DNA from: an uncultured Eubacteriales bacterium
Lineage (GTDB): Bacteria; Bacillota; Clostridia; Christensenellales; CAG-138
DNA: 64,000 bases
Assembly: GCA_900546845.1 (NCBI GenBank)
Contig: UREK01000001.1
Span: forward strand, 1 to 64,000
Direction of reading: 5' to 3'
Shown piece by piece: positions 19,421-27,378 of this stretch. The translations under genes and the position numbers were made by a program. The notes beneath the pieces were generated by a model. That model was given only the letters and a program-made list of their open reading frames with translations. It had not been told where the DNA came from and did no database searches. Every line of letters starts with the position of its first letter. Position 1 is the first letter of the stretch.

Positions 19421-19451
19421 AGCGGATGTTTCACATGAAACATCCCTCTTT
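19421..19451 (+). terminator. Terminator hairpin containing parS (copy 3)
   Basis: The 18-base palindrome ATGTTTCACATGAAACAT is followed by CCCTCTTTTTTT. The bases AGCGG before it are the same as in copy 2, so the two terminators are duplicates. It separates the membrane-protein gene from parA. Confidence 0.75.
19427..19442. promoter_or_regulatory. parS centromere site (copy 3)
   Basis: TGTTTCACATGAAACA, identical to copy 2, 147 bases upstream of parA. Confidence 0.75.
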
Positions 19452-19588
19452 TTTTCCATCCATTCGTTGTGTTCGCCGCACGCATATATTATAATGAGGG
19501 TCAGGACAAGCCGCGCGCCGCGCGAATTCGCGCGAACCATGTGGTTTTGGCGCGCTTTTTGAGATTTGGAACGGCAAAGGAGCAAGCA

Positions 19589-20368
19589 ATGGGCAAGATC
19601 ATCGCGGTCGCAAACCAGAAGGGCGGCGTCGGCAAGACGACCACCTCCGTGAACCTTTCCGCCTGCGTGGCGGAGCGGGGAAAACGGGTATTGTGCATCG
19701 ACATCGATCCGCAGGGCAACTGCACGAGCGGCGTGGGCGTGGATAAGGAAGCGCCGGAGTACAGCATTTACGATGTGCTCATCAACGGCGTGCCTGCGCG
19801 CGAGGCGGCGGTGCCCGCAGCCGTGGAGAGCCTGTTCGTGATCCCGGCGCGCAAGGAGCTTTCCGGCGCGGAGGTGGAGCTTGTGAACACGATGGCGCGG
19901 GAAACCGTGCTCAAACGTGCGCTTGCAGGCGTGTGCGGAGAATATGATTACATCTTCATCGACTGCCCGCCGTCTCTCGGGCTTTTGACGATCAACGCGC
20001 TCACGGCGGCGGATACGCTGCTCGCGCCCATCCAGTGCGAATATTACGCGCTCGAAGGGCTTTCGGACCTCATGAACACCGTGAAACTTGTCCGTGCGCA
20101 CCTGAATCCCCGGCTTGACGTGGAAGGCGTGGTGCTCACCATGTTCGATGCGCGCACGAACCTTTCTGAACAGGTAGTACATGAGGTGAAGAAATTTTTC
20201 AAGAACAAGGTATATAATACCATCATCCCGCGTTCGGTGCGCCTGGGCGAGGCGCCGAGCTTCGGCTTGCCCATCAACAAGTACGACCCAAAGAGCGTAG
20301 GCGCGAAGGCGTACGCCGCGCTGGCGAACGAACTGATCGCGAAGGACGAAGGGAAGGGGAAGGAATAA
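19589..20368 (+). CDS. parA: Chromosome-partitioning ATPase ParA/Soj
   Basis: A 259-residue ParA ATPase. It starts MGKIIAVANQKGGVGKTT, the deviant Walker A motif with the signature lysine (Lys11 and Lys16). IDIDPQGNCTSG near 39-50 and IDCPPSLGLLTINAL near 125-139 are the other family motifs. ParA binds DNA non-specifically when ATP-bound and is stimulated by ParB to move or regulate the origin region. The start is set by AAAGGAG and by the family N-terminus; the frame is open further upstream. It is in an operon with parB, one base apart, and has parS sites just upstream. Confidence 0.97.
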   Translation: MGKIIAVANQKGGVGKTTTSVNLSACVAERGKRVLCIDIDPQGNCTSGVGVDKEAPEYSIYDVLINGVPAREAAVPAAVESLFVIPARKELSGAEVELVNTMARETVLKRALAGVCGEYDYIFIDCPPSLGLLTINALTAADTLLAPIQCEYYALEGLSDLMNTVKLVRAHLNPRLDVEGVVLTMFDARTNLSEQVVHEVKKFFKNKVYNTIIPRSVRLGEAPSFGLPINKYDPKSVGAKAYAALANELIAKDEGKGKE

Positions 20369-20369
20369 C

Positions 20370-21245
20370 ATGGCGATGAAAAAGGGCCTTGGGCGCGGGC
20401 TGGACGCGCTCCTTGGGGATTATACGGCCGCGCCGCCGGAGGGTGTGCGGCAGACGGACGTTTACCTGATCGACACCAACGCGGATCAGCCGCGCAAAAC
20501 CTTCGATGAAGACAAGCTCCGCGAGCTTGCGGACAGCATCGCGCGGCACGGCATGGTGCAGCCAATCATCGTGCGGCAAAACGGGGAGCGTTATGTGATC
20601 GTCGCGGGCGAGCGGCGCTTCCGCGCGGCGCGCATGGCGGGGCTGACGCAGGTGCCGGTGATCGTCAAGGCGCTCGATGATGCGCAGGTGATGGAGGTCG
20701 CGCTCATCGAGAACCTCCAGCGCGAGAACCTGAACCCGATCGAGGAGGCGGCGGCGATCCGCTTCCTGATGGAGCAGCACGACCTGACGCAGGAGGAGGT
20801 GGCCAAGCGCCTGGCGAAGAGCCGCCCGGCCATCGCCAATTCGCTGCGCCTTTTGAACCTCAGCGAGGATGTGCAGAACTATGTGCGGGAGGGCAAGGTT
20901 TCCGCGGGCGCGGCGCGCGCCCTTGTTTCCGTGAAGGACCCGGGGAAACAGCGGGTGCTGGCGCAGGAGGTTGCGACGCACGGCCTTTCGGTGCGCGAGG
21001 TGGAGCGCCGCGCGCATGCTGCCAACCATGAGGAAGAATTTAAGCGAATGAAGGCCGAGCAGAAGGCGGAGGCCGCGCGCGGGCGCATTTCGAACGACCT
21101 ATACGCCGCGCAGGAGCAGCTCCGGGAGCGCCTTGGCACGCGTGTGAGCATCAGCGGTACGGAGGAGCAGGGGAAGCTCGTGATTGAGTACTATTCCAGG
21201 GATGCGCTTGAAGGGCTGTATGAGCTTTTGATGCGCCAGAGCTGA
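20370..21245 (+). CDS. parB: Chromosome-partitioning protein ParB/Spo0J
   Basis: A 291-residue ParB. The N-terminus GLGRGLDALLGD is typical (ParA-interaction segment). The CTP-binding/CTPase region holds GERRFRAARMAG near residues 78-89 and ENLQREN near 113-119. A helix-turn-helix (LTQEEVAKRLAKSRPAIANSLRLLNL, about 132-157) recognises parS, and a C-terminal dimerisation domain follows (about 240-291). It loads on parS sites and spreads, recruiting SMC. At least four parS-like sites lie between 12.4 and 26.8 kb in this window. Confidence 0.97.
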   Translation: MAMKKGLGRGLDALLGDYTAAPPEGVRQTDVYLIDTNADQPRKTFDEDKLRELADSIARHGMVQPIIVRQNGERYVIVAGERRFRAARMAGLTQVPVIVKALDDAQVMEVALIENLQRENLNPIEEAAAIRFLMEQHDLTQEEVAKRLAKSRPAIANSLRLLNLSEDVQNYVREGKVSAGAARALVSVKDPGKQRVLAQEVATHGLSVREVERRAHAANHEEEFKRMKAEQKAEAARGRISNDLYAAQEQLRERLGTRVSISGTEEQGKLVIEYYSRDALEGLYELLMRQS

Positions 21246-21369
21246 ACTCAGAAAATTAAAGAAATTCATTGGAAATATTTACAAATTCGCAACCAATCCG
21301 CCTCCGGAATCGTCTATACTGAAGATAGGACATGCTTATCTCAGAGACGGACGGAGGTATTCCTTTATT

Positions 21370-21669
21370 ATGAAAAAATGGGGGAACTTTTTCATAACGG
21401 CAGCCTTGCTTGCGGCGCTGCTTTGCGCATGCGGAGCAGGCGAAAGGCTTTTCTGCACGGTCACAGAGGTTTACGACAACGCTGTCATGGCTGTCTGCAC
21501 GGAAGATGCCGGCACGATAGGGGAAGGGCAAAAGGTCTACATCTCCTGTGAATCCATGCCGGAACTCGCGCCGGGCGATGCGATCCTTGTTACCTACCGG
21601 GGCGAGGTCTTGCTTTCCGAGCCTGCGCAGATCGTCGCAAGCAAGGTGGAAATACAGGATGCGCAGTAA
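21370..21669 (+). CDS. Small lipoprotein
   Basis: A 99-residue protein with a lipoprotein signal (MKKWGNFFITAALLAALLCAC, lipobox LCAC, Cys21). The mature part is about 79 residues and looks like a small beta-barrel (FCTVTEVYDNAVMAVCTEDAG, then VTYRGEVLLSEPAQI), similar in outline to OB-fold DUF3221-type lipoproteins. No function is known. A TATACT near 21315 may be its -10. Its stop abuts that of the convergent ModE-like gene with no spacer. Confidence 0.75.
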   Translation: MKKWGNFFITAALLAALLCACGAGERLFCTVTEVYDNAVMAVCTEDAGTIGEGQKVYISCESMPELAPGDAILVTYRGEVLLSEPAQIVASKVEIQDAQ

Positions 21670-22026
21670 TCAATCGCTGCTTTCCGGGAAGTGGACGCGG
21701 AATAGTTCGGCGCTTGCGGCGCGCAGCGCGTCCATATAAGCGTCGTAACGGGCGAGCAGGGCGCAGGCTTCCGAGGTGAGGCGCGCGCCGCCTCCATGCT
21801 TGCCGCCCGTGGCGGAATCGAGCAGGGCGAAGCCGAGCGCGGCTTCGCTTTCTTTTGTGATGCGCCAGGCCTTGGAATAGGCCATGCCCATTTCCGCGGC
21901 GGCCGCGCGCAGCGAATGCAGCGCGTCCACGTGACGCAGCAATGCGGCAATGCCGGGGCCGAAAGCCTTTGTTTCGCCCGCGAAGATGCGGATGGCGAGG
22001 ACGGGGCGGAGCTTTGGGTTTTCCAT
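21670..22026 (-). CDS. ModE-type winged-helix regulator without molybdate-binding domain
   Basis: A 118-residue protein that matches only the N-terminal winged-helix DNA-binding domain of ModE. Visible motifs are LHSLRAAAAEMGMAYSKAWRITKESEAALGFALLDSATGGKHGGGARLTSEA. No MOP (molybdate-binding) domain follows. Such short ModE-like proteins exist and may repress molybdate or other genes, but no molybdenum gene is in view. AAGGAG is 8 bases before the ATG. A TATAAT (-10) is at 22058-22063 and a 14-bp palindrome is near -70, possibly its own operator. Confidence 0.8.
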   Translation of the reverse strand: MENPKLRPVLAIRIFAGETKAFGPGIAALLRHVDALHSLRAAAAEMGMAYSKAWRITKESEAALGFALLDSATGGKHGGGARLTSEACALLARYDAYMDALRAASAELFRVHFPESSD

Positions 22027-22057
22027 AGCGGGGACTCCTTTTGCGGTTCTTTCCTGC

Positions 22058-22102
22058 ATTATAGCATAAATCGGGGAAACCATGTGGAATTTCCCGGGAA
22101 AT
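22058..22102 (-). promoter_or_regulatory. -10 element and 14-bp palindrome upstream of the ModE-like gene
   Basis: TATAAT on the minus strand (22058-22063) is preceded by the perfect palindrome ATTTCCCGGGAAAT (22089-22102), which covers the -35 region. This is a candidate autoregulatory operator. Confidence 0.45.
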
Positions 22103-22145
22103 ATATCGCGCGCCATGGATTTGCCGCCTATGGTCAGCGCTCAGA

Positions 22146-22202
22146 TGGAAGGGCTCGTTTTGAAAGGAGCTGCCGCCGCAGGCGATTGAGGATTGTCTTA
22201 TC
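22146..22202. repeat. Family A repeat, partial right end
   Basis: A truncated copy: TTTTGAAAGGAGCTG, hairpin GCCGCCGCAGGCG and end GATTGAGGATTGTCTTATC. Confidence 0.65.
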
Positions 22203-22258
22203 ATCGCGAACGAAGGATACATATCACAGGGGAGGGGGGGCGAGGCCGTCGCTATTTA

Positions 22259-22404
22259 CAGCAATCCCCCGTCAGCGCTAGCGCTGCCACCCCCTTTCAA
22301 AAAGGGGGCGGGCGTCATGAATTCCAGCGGTTTTCGTATTCGGACAACGTTTGAAAGCGCATTAACCCAAAGGCTCCTTTGGCAAAGGGACGGAAGATTG
22401 CTTC
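22259..22404. repeat. Family A repeat, shortened copy
   Basis: Starts CAGCAATCCCCCGTC, has hairpins CAGCGCTAGCGCTG and CCCCCTTTCAAAAAGGGGG, and ends GGCAAAGGGACGGAAGATTGC, with the right-hand hairpin decayed. Together with the partial copy before it, it fills most of the 450-base gap between the ModE-like gene and murA. Confidence 0.7.
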
Positions 22405-22440
22405 CCATCGCAAACAGCCCCGGGCCAAGTCGCTCCACGC

Positions 22441-22466
22441 AAAAGGCGGCCCTGTGGCCGCCTTTT
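22441..22466 (-). terminator. Terminator of murA
   Basis: AAAAGGCGGCC/GGCCGCCTTTT, 11-bp stem with a 4-base loop, 14 bases past the murA stop; T-rich on both strands. Confidence 0.88.
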
Positions 22467-22479
22467 GCGGATGCTTGTG

Positions 22480-23745
22480 CTAGCCCACCCGCTGGATGTC
22501 CGCGCCGAGCGCGCGCAGCTTTTGTTCGAAAAATTCATAGCCCCGGTCGATGTACTCGATGTTATGGACGCTGCTTTGGCCTTCCGCCGAAAGCGCCGCG
22601 ACGATGAGCGCCGCGCCTGCGCGCAGATCCGTTGCAAACAGAGGCGCGCCGGAGAGCTGCTCTACGCCCTCGATCATGGCTGTGCGCGCATTGAGCGTAA
22701 TGTTTGCGCCCATGCGCTGCAATTCCGCCACGTGGTTGAAGCGGTCCTCGAAGATGTTTTCCACAATGAAGCTGTTGCCCTGTGCTGTGGAAAGATAGGC
22801 CATCATGGGCTGCTGGAGATCCGTCGGGAAGCCGGGGTAGGGGAGCGTCTTGATGTTGACCGCCCGCGCACGGCCCGTGTTGCTGACGCGGATGAAGAAT
22901 TCGCGCCCGTCGTCCCCTTCGATAACCTGCGCGCCGCTTTCCATCAGCTTGGCGGAAATGGCTTCGAGGTGGGTGGGGATGACGTTGTTGATGACCACGT
23001 CCCCGTGGGTGGCGGCGGCGGCGATCATAAACGTACCCGCCTCGATCTGGTCCGGGATGATCGCGTACGTGCAGCCGTGCAGCTTCCTGCCGCCGATGAT
23101 GCGGATCACGTCCGTGCCTGCGCCCTTGACGGACGCGCCCATCATGTTGAGAAAATTCGCTACGTCCACCACATGCGGCTCCTTCGCCGCATTGGAAATG
23201 ATCGTTTGGCCCTGCGCGCCCGCCGCGGCGAGCATGATGTTGATCGTTGCGCCAACGCTGACTACGTCGAGGTAGATCTCCGCGCCCACGAGCTTTTCCG
23301 CGTGGGCCTTGACGACGCCGCGCTCGATGACCACATTCGCCCCGAGCGCACGCATACCTTTGATGTGCTGATCGATGGGCCGCTGGCCGATGGAGCAGCC
23401 GCCCGGCAGCGCGATTTCCGCATGGCCGTACCGGCCGAGCATTGCGCCTAAAAGGTAATACGAAGCGCGTAGGCGGCTCACCATGTCGAACGTTACGGTA
23501 TGCGTGTTGATCCCCCTGGGGTCAACGCGCATTGCGCCATCCGGCGTGAAGTCCACGTCCGCGCCCATATGCTGGAGAATCTGCTCCAGAATGCGAACAT
23601 CCTCGATCTGCGGCAGGTTTTCCACCACGCAGCTTTCTCCCGCCAAAATAACCGCCGGGATGATCGCTACTGCGGCGTTTTTCGCGCCGCTGATGGTCAC
23701 GCTTCCTTCCAGCCTGTGCCCGCCGTTTATCACATAATGCGCCAT
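22480..23745 (-). CDS. murA: UDP-N-acetylglucosamine 1-carboxyvinyltransferase
   Basis: A 421-residue MurA, the cytoplasmic enzyme of the first committed step of peptidoglycan synthesis (PEP plus UDP-GlcNAc). SGAKNAAV at residues 19-26 includes the conserved Lys-Asn, and LPGGCSIGQRPID at about 113-125 contains the catalytic Cys117, the target of fosfomycin. Further landmarks are the TDLQQP and DLRAGAALI stretches. Length is normal. Low-GC Gram-positives often have two murA genes; which this is cannot be told. A terminator follows. The FmdB-like gene lies 33 bases upstream on the same strand. Confidence 0.97.
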   Translation of the reverse strand: MAHYVINGGHRLEGSVTISGAKNAAVAIIPAVILAGESCVVENLPQIEDVRILEQILQHMGADVDFTPDGAMRVDPRGINTHTVTFDMVSRLRASYYLLGAMLGRYGHAEIALPGGCSIGQRPIDQHIKGMRALGANVVIERGVVKAHAEKLVGAEIYLDVVSVGATINIMLAAAGAQGQTIISNAAKEPHVVDVANFLNMMGASVKGAGTDVIRIIGGRKLHGCTYAIIPDQIEAGTFMIAAAATHGDVVINNVIPTHLEAISAKLMESGAQVIEGDDGREFFIRVSNTGRARAVNIKTLPYPGFPTDLQQPMMAYLSTAQGNSFIVENIFEDRFNHVAELQRMGANITLNARTAMIEGVEQLSGAPLFATDLRAGAALIVAALSAEGQSSVHNIEYIDRGYEFFEQKLRALGADIQRVG

Positions 23746-23778
23746 AGGTTCTCCTTCAACGTTGTTTTTGGGGCTTTA

Positions 23779-23973
23779 TCAATGCTTGCAGCCTGTGCAG
23801 CCCGCACAGCTTCCGCTGCAGCCGCTTTGCCCCGCGCGCACGCACTTGCCCTCGTAAGCGCGTTCAGTCCTGCCGCCGCACGCCGGGCACTTCACCTGAT
23901 CCAGCGCGGCGAGGGAAACCAACTCGTCGAATACCTTGCCGCAAGCCTTGCAGCGGAACTTCAAAAGCGCCAT
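23779..23973 (-). CDS. FmdB-family zinc-ribbon protein
   Basis: A 64-residue protein with two CxxC pairs, KCKACGK-type (residues 8-11) and CPACGG (29-32), the FmdB/CxxC zinc-ribbon pattern. Its tail (residues 44-64) is Cys/Gly-rich: GCSGSCAGCTGCKH. Members of the family have been linked to regulation but mostly lack a defined role. It is upstream of murA in the same direction and probably co-transcribed with it. Confidence 0.8.
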   Translation of the reverse strand: MALLKFRCKACGKVFDELVSLAALDQVKCPACGGRTERAYEGKCVRAGQSGCSGSCAGCTGCKH

Positions 23974-24060
23974 GCTTTCATCCTCTTTTCCTTACAGATG
24001 TCAATGCCAACCTTTATTGTATCATTCCACGCGCGTCCCGGCAACCCGGCAAAGGGCGTG

Positions 24061-25266
24061 TCAATCGAGGTAATAGCGCGGATTATAGGCGATTCCGTCG
24101 ATCCTAAGCTCAAAGTGCAGGTGCGGCGCGTCGCAGTTGCCGCTGCTGCCGAGCGTGCCGATCGTATCCCCCTGGGCGACCACATCCCCGATGGCCACGG
24201 CGGCCGAGCCAAGGTGCGCATAACGCGTCACGAATCCGTCCCCATGGTCGAGCTCTACCATGAGGCCATAACCGCCGCGCTCGATCGCGCTTACGACCAC
24301 GCCGCCGCAGGAAGCGAGCACGGCGTCGCCCTCTTTGCCGCTGTAATCGAGCCCGAGATGCAGCACGCCGGCGCGCTGGCCGTAATTGGATTCGATGCGC
24401 CCGCGCTCCGTCGGGTGCTGGAACGCAAGCTCGCCGGCATCCTTCCCACGTTCGCCCTCCCGCTTGCCCGGCTCCGCGTCATGGTCCACCTTCTGGGTGC
24501 CCACGCGCACGAGCGCGTCCACAGGTTCCAGAGCGGTGATGGTCACGGTCTCGGCTTTGCCCTGTTCCACGCCGTTCAAAAACGTGCGCGTGGTCACGGT
24601 GCGCGTCTCGCCGTTCGCGCCGTAGCGCAGGATGATGCGCGTGCCCAAGAGAAGCGTTTCGTCTTCCTTGAGCACGCTTTCGTGCGGCGTATAGGATACG
24701 ATCTCCTCCGTGAGCGTGGAATGCACCGCGAGCGGCGTTTCCGGCCCAGTCAGCAGGGCGAGGAGCGCGTCCACCGTGATGTCCTCCGCCTCCGGATACG
24801 CGGCAGCGGGTTCAAAGGAGATCTCGTTTTCAATGGTCGTCTCAAGCGTGCCGCCGCCGAGGATCTGCAGCTCGAACCAGGCAAGCGCTTCCTGCTCCGC
24901 GGCTTCCGCAGCTTCCCGGCTCGCAAGCACGCCAAGCGGCACGCCGTCCACGACGAACGCCGTGCGCTCAAATTCCACCGCCTGTGCGCCGGGCGCAGCG
25001 GTCTCCTGCGGCGGGGTCTCCGCCGCAACGGCGGCGGGCGTGGGCGAGGGCGTTGGGGCGGGCGCTTCCCCCTGCGCCATGGCGTGTACCATCCGCGCGG
25101 GCCATGTGGGCAGGCCGCGCGTCACAACAGAAACCGCGCCTGCGCCTACAAGCAGCAACGCAAGCGCGAGCGAAACATAGCCGAGCGGCCCAAGGCAACG
25201 TCTGGGCTTTTGCGTGTCCGGCTCCCCGTATTCAAATCCATCCCGTTCGGGTTCATGCTCTTTCAT
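24061..25266 (-). CDS. Membrane-anchored G5/M23 (LytM) peptidase-like protein
   Basis: A 401-residue bitopic protein. A cytoplasmic tail of about 28 residues precedes one membrane span (YVSLALALLLVGAGAVSVV, about 31-49). A Pro/Ala/Thr-rich linker follows, then a central region and a G5-like domain (TTRTFLNGVEQGKAETVTI...ALVRVGTQ, about 225-265). The C-terminal M23 domain (about 285-400) keeps LHLGLDY (His and Asp of HxxxD) and HLHFEL, so zinc binding and endopeptidase activity are plausible. Such proteins remodel peptidoglycan in growth or sporulation. The start is uncertain: the chosen ATG has a TATAAT only 6 bases before it and no ribosome site, implying a leaderless transcript. An ATG seven codons upstream is the alternative. 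Confidence 0.85.
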   Translation of the reverse strand: MKEHEPERDGFEYGEPDTQKPRRCLGPLGYVSLALALLLVGAGAVSVVTRGLPTWPARMVHAMAQGEAPAPTPSPTPAAVAAETPPQETAAPGAQAVEFERTAFVVDGVPLGVLASREAAEAAEQEALAWFELQILGGGTLETTIENEISFEPAAAYPEAEDITVDALLALLTGPETPLAVHSTLTEEIVSYTPHESVLKEDETLLLGTRIILRYGANGETRTVTTRTFLNGVEQGKAETVTITALEPVDALVRVGTQKVDHDAEPGKREGERGKDAGELAFQHPTERGRIESNYGQRAGVLHLGLDYSGKEGDAVLASCGGVVVSAIERGGYGLMVELDHGDGFVTRYAHLGSAAVAIGDVVAQGDTIGTLGSSGNCDAPHLHFELRIDGIAYNPRYYLD

Positions 25267-25271
25267 GCCGA

Positions 25272-25300
25272 CATTATACCAAAACATTCGCCATGGCGCA
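25272..25300 (-). promoter_or_regulatory. Extended -10 promoter directly before the M23 gene
   Basis: On the minus strand TTGCGC, 17 bases, then TATAAT preceded by TGG. The expected start of transcription falls on or next to the ATG at 25266. Confidence 0.45.
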
Positions 25301-25308
25301 AACAGGCC

Positions 25309-25554
25309 ACAATCTGTTCACAGACTGTAGCTCAGCTTGTCGAAAAAGTCTCTCCGAGATTGTCAAGGGCCGCAGCCCTTGACTTTTGATCGCGAGCAGC
25401 GACCTGTGCGGTGCGAGCGAAAAGCCTTGCGCCGCAAGGCTTTCTTTACACGGAGCGCTGGCCGCGCCATCGGCGCAAGCGCGACGTGAATCCCTCGATT
25501 AAGTGGCAGATGCCACTTGATCGACAGCCTGGGCTACAATCTGTTCACAGACTG
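25309..25554. repeat. Family B repeat copy 1, bounded by 19-bp direct repeats
   Basis: ACAATCTGTTCACAGACTG occurs at 25309-25327 and again at 25536-25554. Between them lies family B (about 25331-25532): ends CTCAGCTTGTCGA and TCGACAGCCTG are imperfect inverted repeats. Inside are hairpins TCAAGGGCCGCAGCCCTTGA, AAGCCTTGCGCCGCAAGGCTT and AAGTGGCAGATGCCACTT. The second copy, in reverse orientation, is at 36763-37006. Confidence 0.8.
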
Positions 25555-25571
25555 CCGCAACCCCGCAGCGG

Positions 25572-25600
25572 TTGACATTTGCGCCCGCCGCGTCCACAAT
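25572..25600 (+). promoter_or_regulatory. Candidate promoter of the nagZ-like gene
   Basis: TTGACA (25572-25577), 17-base spacer, CACAAT (25595-25600). A TATAAT nearer the gene (25624-25629) lacks a -35. Confidence 0.45.
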
Positions 25601-25652
25601 AATAGCAATAGCACAACTCTTTCTATAATTTGTAATTTGGAGGAACGCGCTG

Positions 25653-27233
25653 ATGCAATATCCTTCCCTTCGCCAGATGATCGGCCAGATGCTCCTTGCG
25701 GGCTTCCCCGGAACGGCTATGCCGGACGCGCAGGCTATACGCCTGATGGAAGAATACTCCGTGGGAAATTTTATCCTGTTTGCACGCAACGTCGGCCCGG
25801 CCGCGGAAACGGCGCGCCTGTGCGGGGCGCTTTCCCGGGCGGCCTATGAAAAAACCGGCTTTGCGCCGTTCCTCGCTGTGGATCAGGAAGGGGGGACGGT
25901 GCTGCGCGCGCACGAGGGCGCGCTTGCGTTCCCCGGCGCGATGGCGCTTGCGGCCGCCTCCCATGCCGCTGCGGGCGGGGATGTTTCCCTCATCCGGGAG
26001 GTGGGGCGGCGCTGCGGCAAAGCGCTGCGCACGCTCGGCATGAACGTGAACTTTGCGCCGGTACTCGATGTGAACAGCGAGCCGCGGAACCCTGTCATCG
26101 GCGTGCGCGCCTATGGCGATACCCCGGAAACCGTGACGGCCTGCGGCCTTGCGATGGCGGAAGGCCTCCGCGCGGGCGGTGTGCTCCCGGTGTTCAAGCA
26201 CTTCCCCGGGCATGGCAATGTCGCCGTGGATTCCCACATCGGCCTGCCGGTGAACGACGCGCCGCGCGCCGCGCTGGAGCGCGCCGAATGGCCGCCGTTC
26301 CGCGCTTGCGTCGCCCGCTTGGGCGCGGATGCAGGCGTGATGACGGCGCATCTGGTCTGCCGCGCGCTGGAGGGGGAGGCGGACGTGCCGGGTACGCTCT
26401 CGCCGCGCGCTGTGAACGGGCTGCTCCGGAAAACCTTCGGGTTTTCCGGCCTCGTGTTTACGGATTGCATGGAGATGGGTGCTCTCGCCGCGCTATGCGA
26501 GCCGGGTGAAGCCGCCGTCCGCGCCGTGGAGGCCGGATGTGACGTGCTGACCGCCTCCCATACGTTCGAGGCCATCGCGCAGGCGGCGGAAGCGGTGCTT
26601 CGCGCAGTGGAAAGCGGCCGCATCCCACGCGCGCGCATTGAGGCGTCCTTCCAGCGCATCCTGGCGGCAAAGGAAAAACTGGGGCTCCTCGCACCGCAGC
26701 AAACGGACCCGGACGCGGCGCAAGCCTGCGCAGAAGATGCGGAAACCGCATTGTTCCACGTGAAACTTGCCGAAAAAAGCGTCACCCTGCTTTCCGGTGC
26801 GCCCGATCCCGCGCTGGCCCGCATGGGTGCGCGGGTGCGCATCCTAGCCCCGGAGGCCTATGCGCGCACGGGCGTGGAGCAGGACGCGCCGCGCGTCAAC
26901 CTCGCCAAAATGGCAGGGGAGCGCTTCGGCTGGTATGCGCAGACCGTCTCCGAAGCGGCGCACGAGCCTGCACCGGGCAGATTTGCGGCAAACGTGCTCT
27001 GCCTGCGGGATGCGCGCTTTTCCGCCTGGCAGCAGGCGCTTTTGCAGCGCCTTGCGGAGGAGGAGGCTCCGCTCGTCGTGGTTTTGCTCGGCGGACCGTA
27101 CGACGCTTCGCTCATCCACGGTGCGCAGGCGGTGATCGCCGCATATGAATACACCCGTCTTTCGGCGGGCGCGGTGCTTGCGGCGCTTGCGTCGGGCACG
27201 TTCCCCGGGGCATGCCCGGTGCAGCTCGGATGA
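25653..27233 (+). CDS. nagZ: Family 3 glycoside hydrolase, beta-N-acetylhexosaminidase (NagZ-like)
   Basis: A 526-residue GH3 protein. KHFPGHGNVAVDSH at residues 182-195 is the NagZ signature with the catalytic His, and FTDCMEMGAL contains the predicted nucleophile Asp271. The N-terminal TIM barrel spans about 1-345. A C-terminal domain of about 170 residues (GH3-C-like, ending LASGTFPGACPVQLG) follows, as in Gram-positive NagZ. It removes GlcNAc from muropeptides or related glycans. No signal peptide is seen, so it should be cytoplasmic, although Bacillus homologues are secreted. GGAGG lies 10 bases before the ATG. A parS site is embedded in the coding region, read as FHVK. Confidence 0.92.
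   Translation: MQYPSLRQMIGQMLLAGFPGTAMPDAQAIRLMEEYSVGNFILFARNVGPAAETARLCGALSRAAYEKTGFAPFLAVDQEGGTVLRAHEGALAFPGAMALAAASHAAAGGDVSLIREVGRRCGKALRTLGMNVNFAPVLDVNSEPRNPVIGVRAYGDTPETVTACGLAMAEGLRAGGVLPVFKHFPGHGNVAVDSHIGLPVNDAPRAALERAEWPPFRACVARLGADAGVMTAHLVCRALEGEADVPGTLSPRAVNGLLRKTFGFSGLVFTDCMEMGALAALCEPGEAAVRAVEAGCDVLTASHTFEAIAQAAEAVLRAVESGRIPRARIEASFQRILAAKEKLGLLAPQQTDPDAAQACAEDAETALFHVKLAEKSVTLLSGAPDPALARMGARVRILAPEAYARTGVEQDAPRVNLAKMAGERFGWYAQTVSEAAHEPAPGRFAANVLCLRDARFSAWQQALLQRLAEEEAPLVVVLLGGPYDASLIHGAQAVIAAYEYTRLSAGAVLAALASGTFPGACPVQLG
26752..26767. promoter_or_regulatory. parS-like centromere site (copy 4), inside the nagZ-like gene
   Basis: TGTTCCACGTGAAACT matches the Bacillus spo0J parS TGTTCCACGTGAAACA at 15 of 16 bases. 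It encodes FHVK, as copy 1 does. Confidence 0.75.
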
Positions 27234-27378
27234 GATCTGCCGGAGGGTTGCAGCAGGCTATCCTGTTTCCAATTTAAATTTAGGACCGGTTTTCAGATTC
27301 CGGTTCCTCTTGGGTTATAATGTTCAGATGCCCAATAGCTGATGATGGATACATTATATTTTGCGAAAAAGTTGCTTG

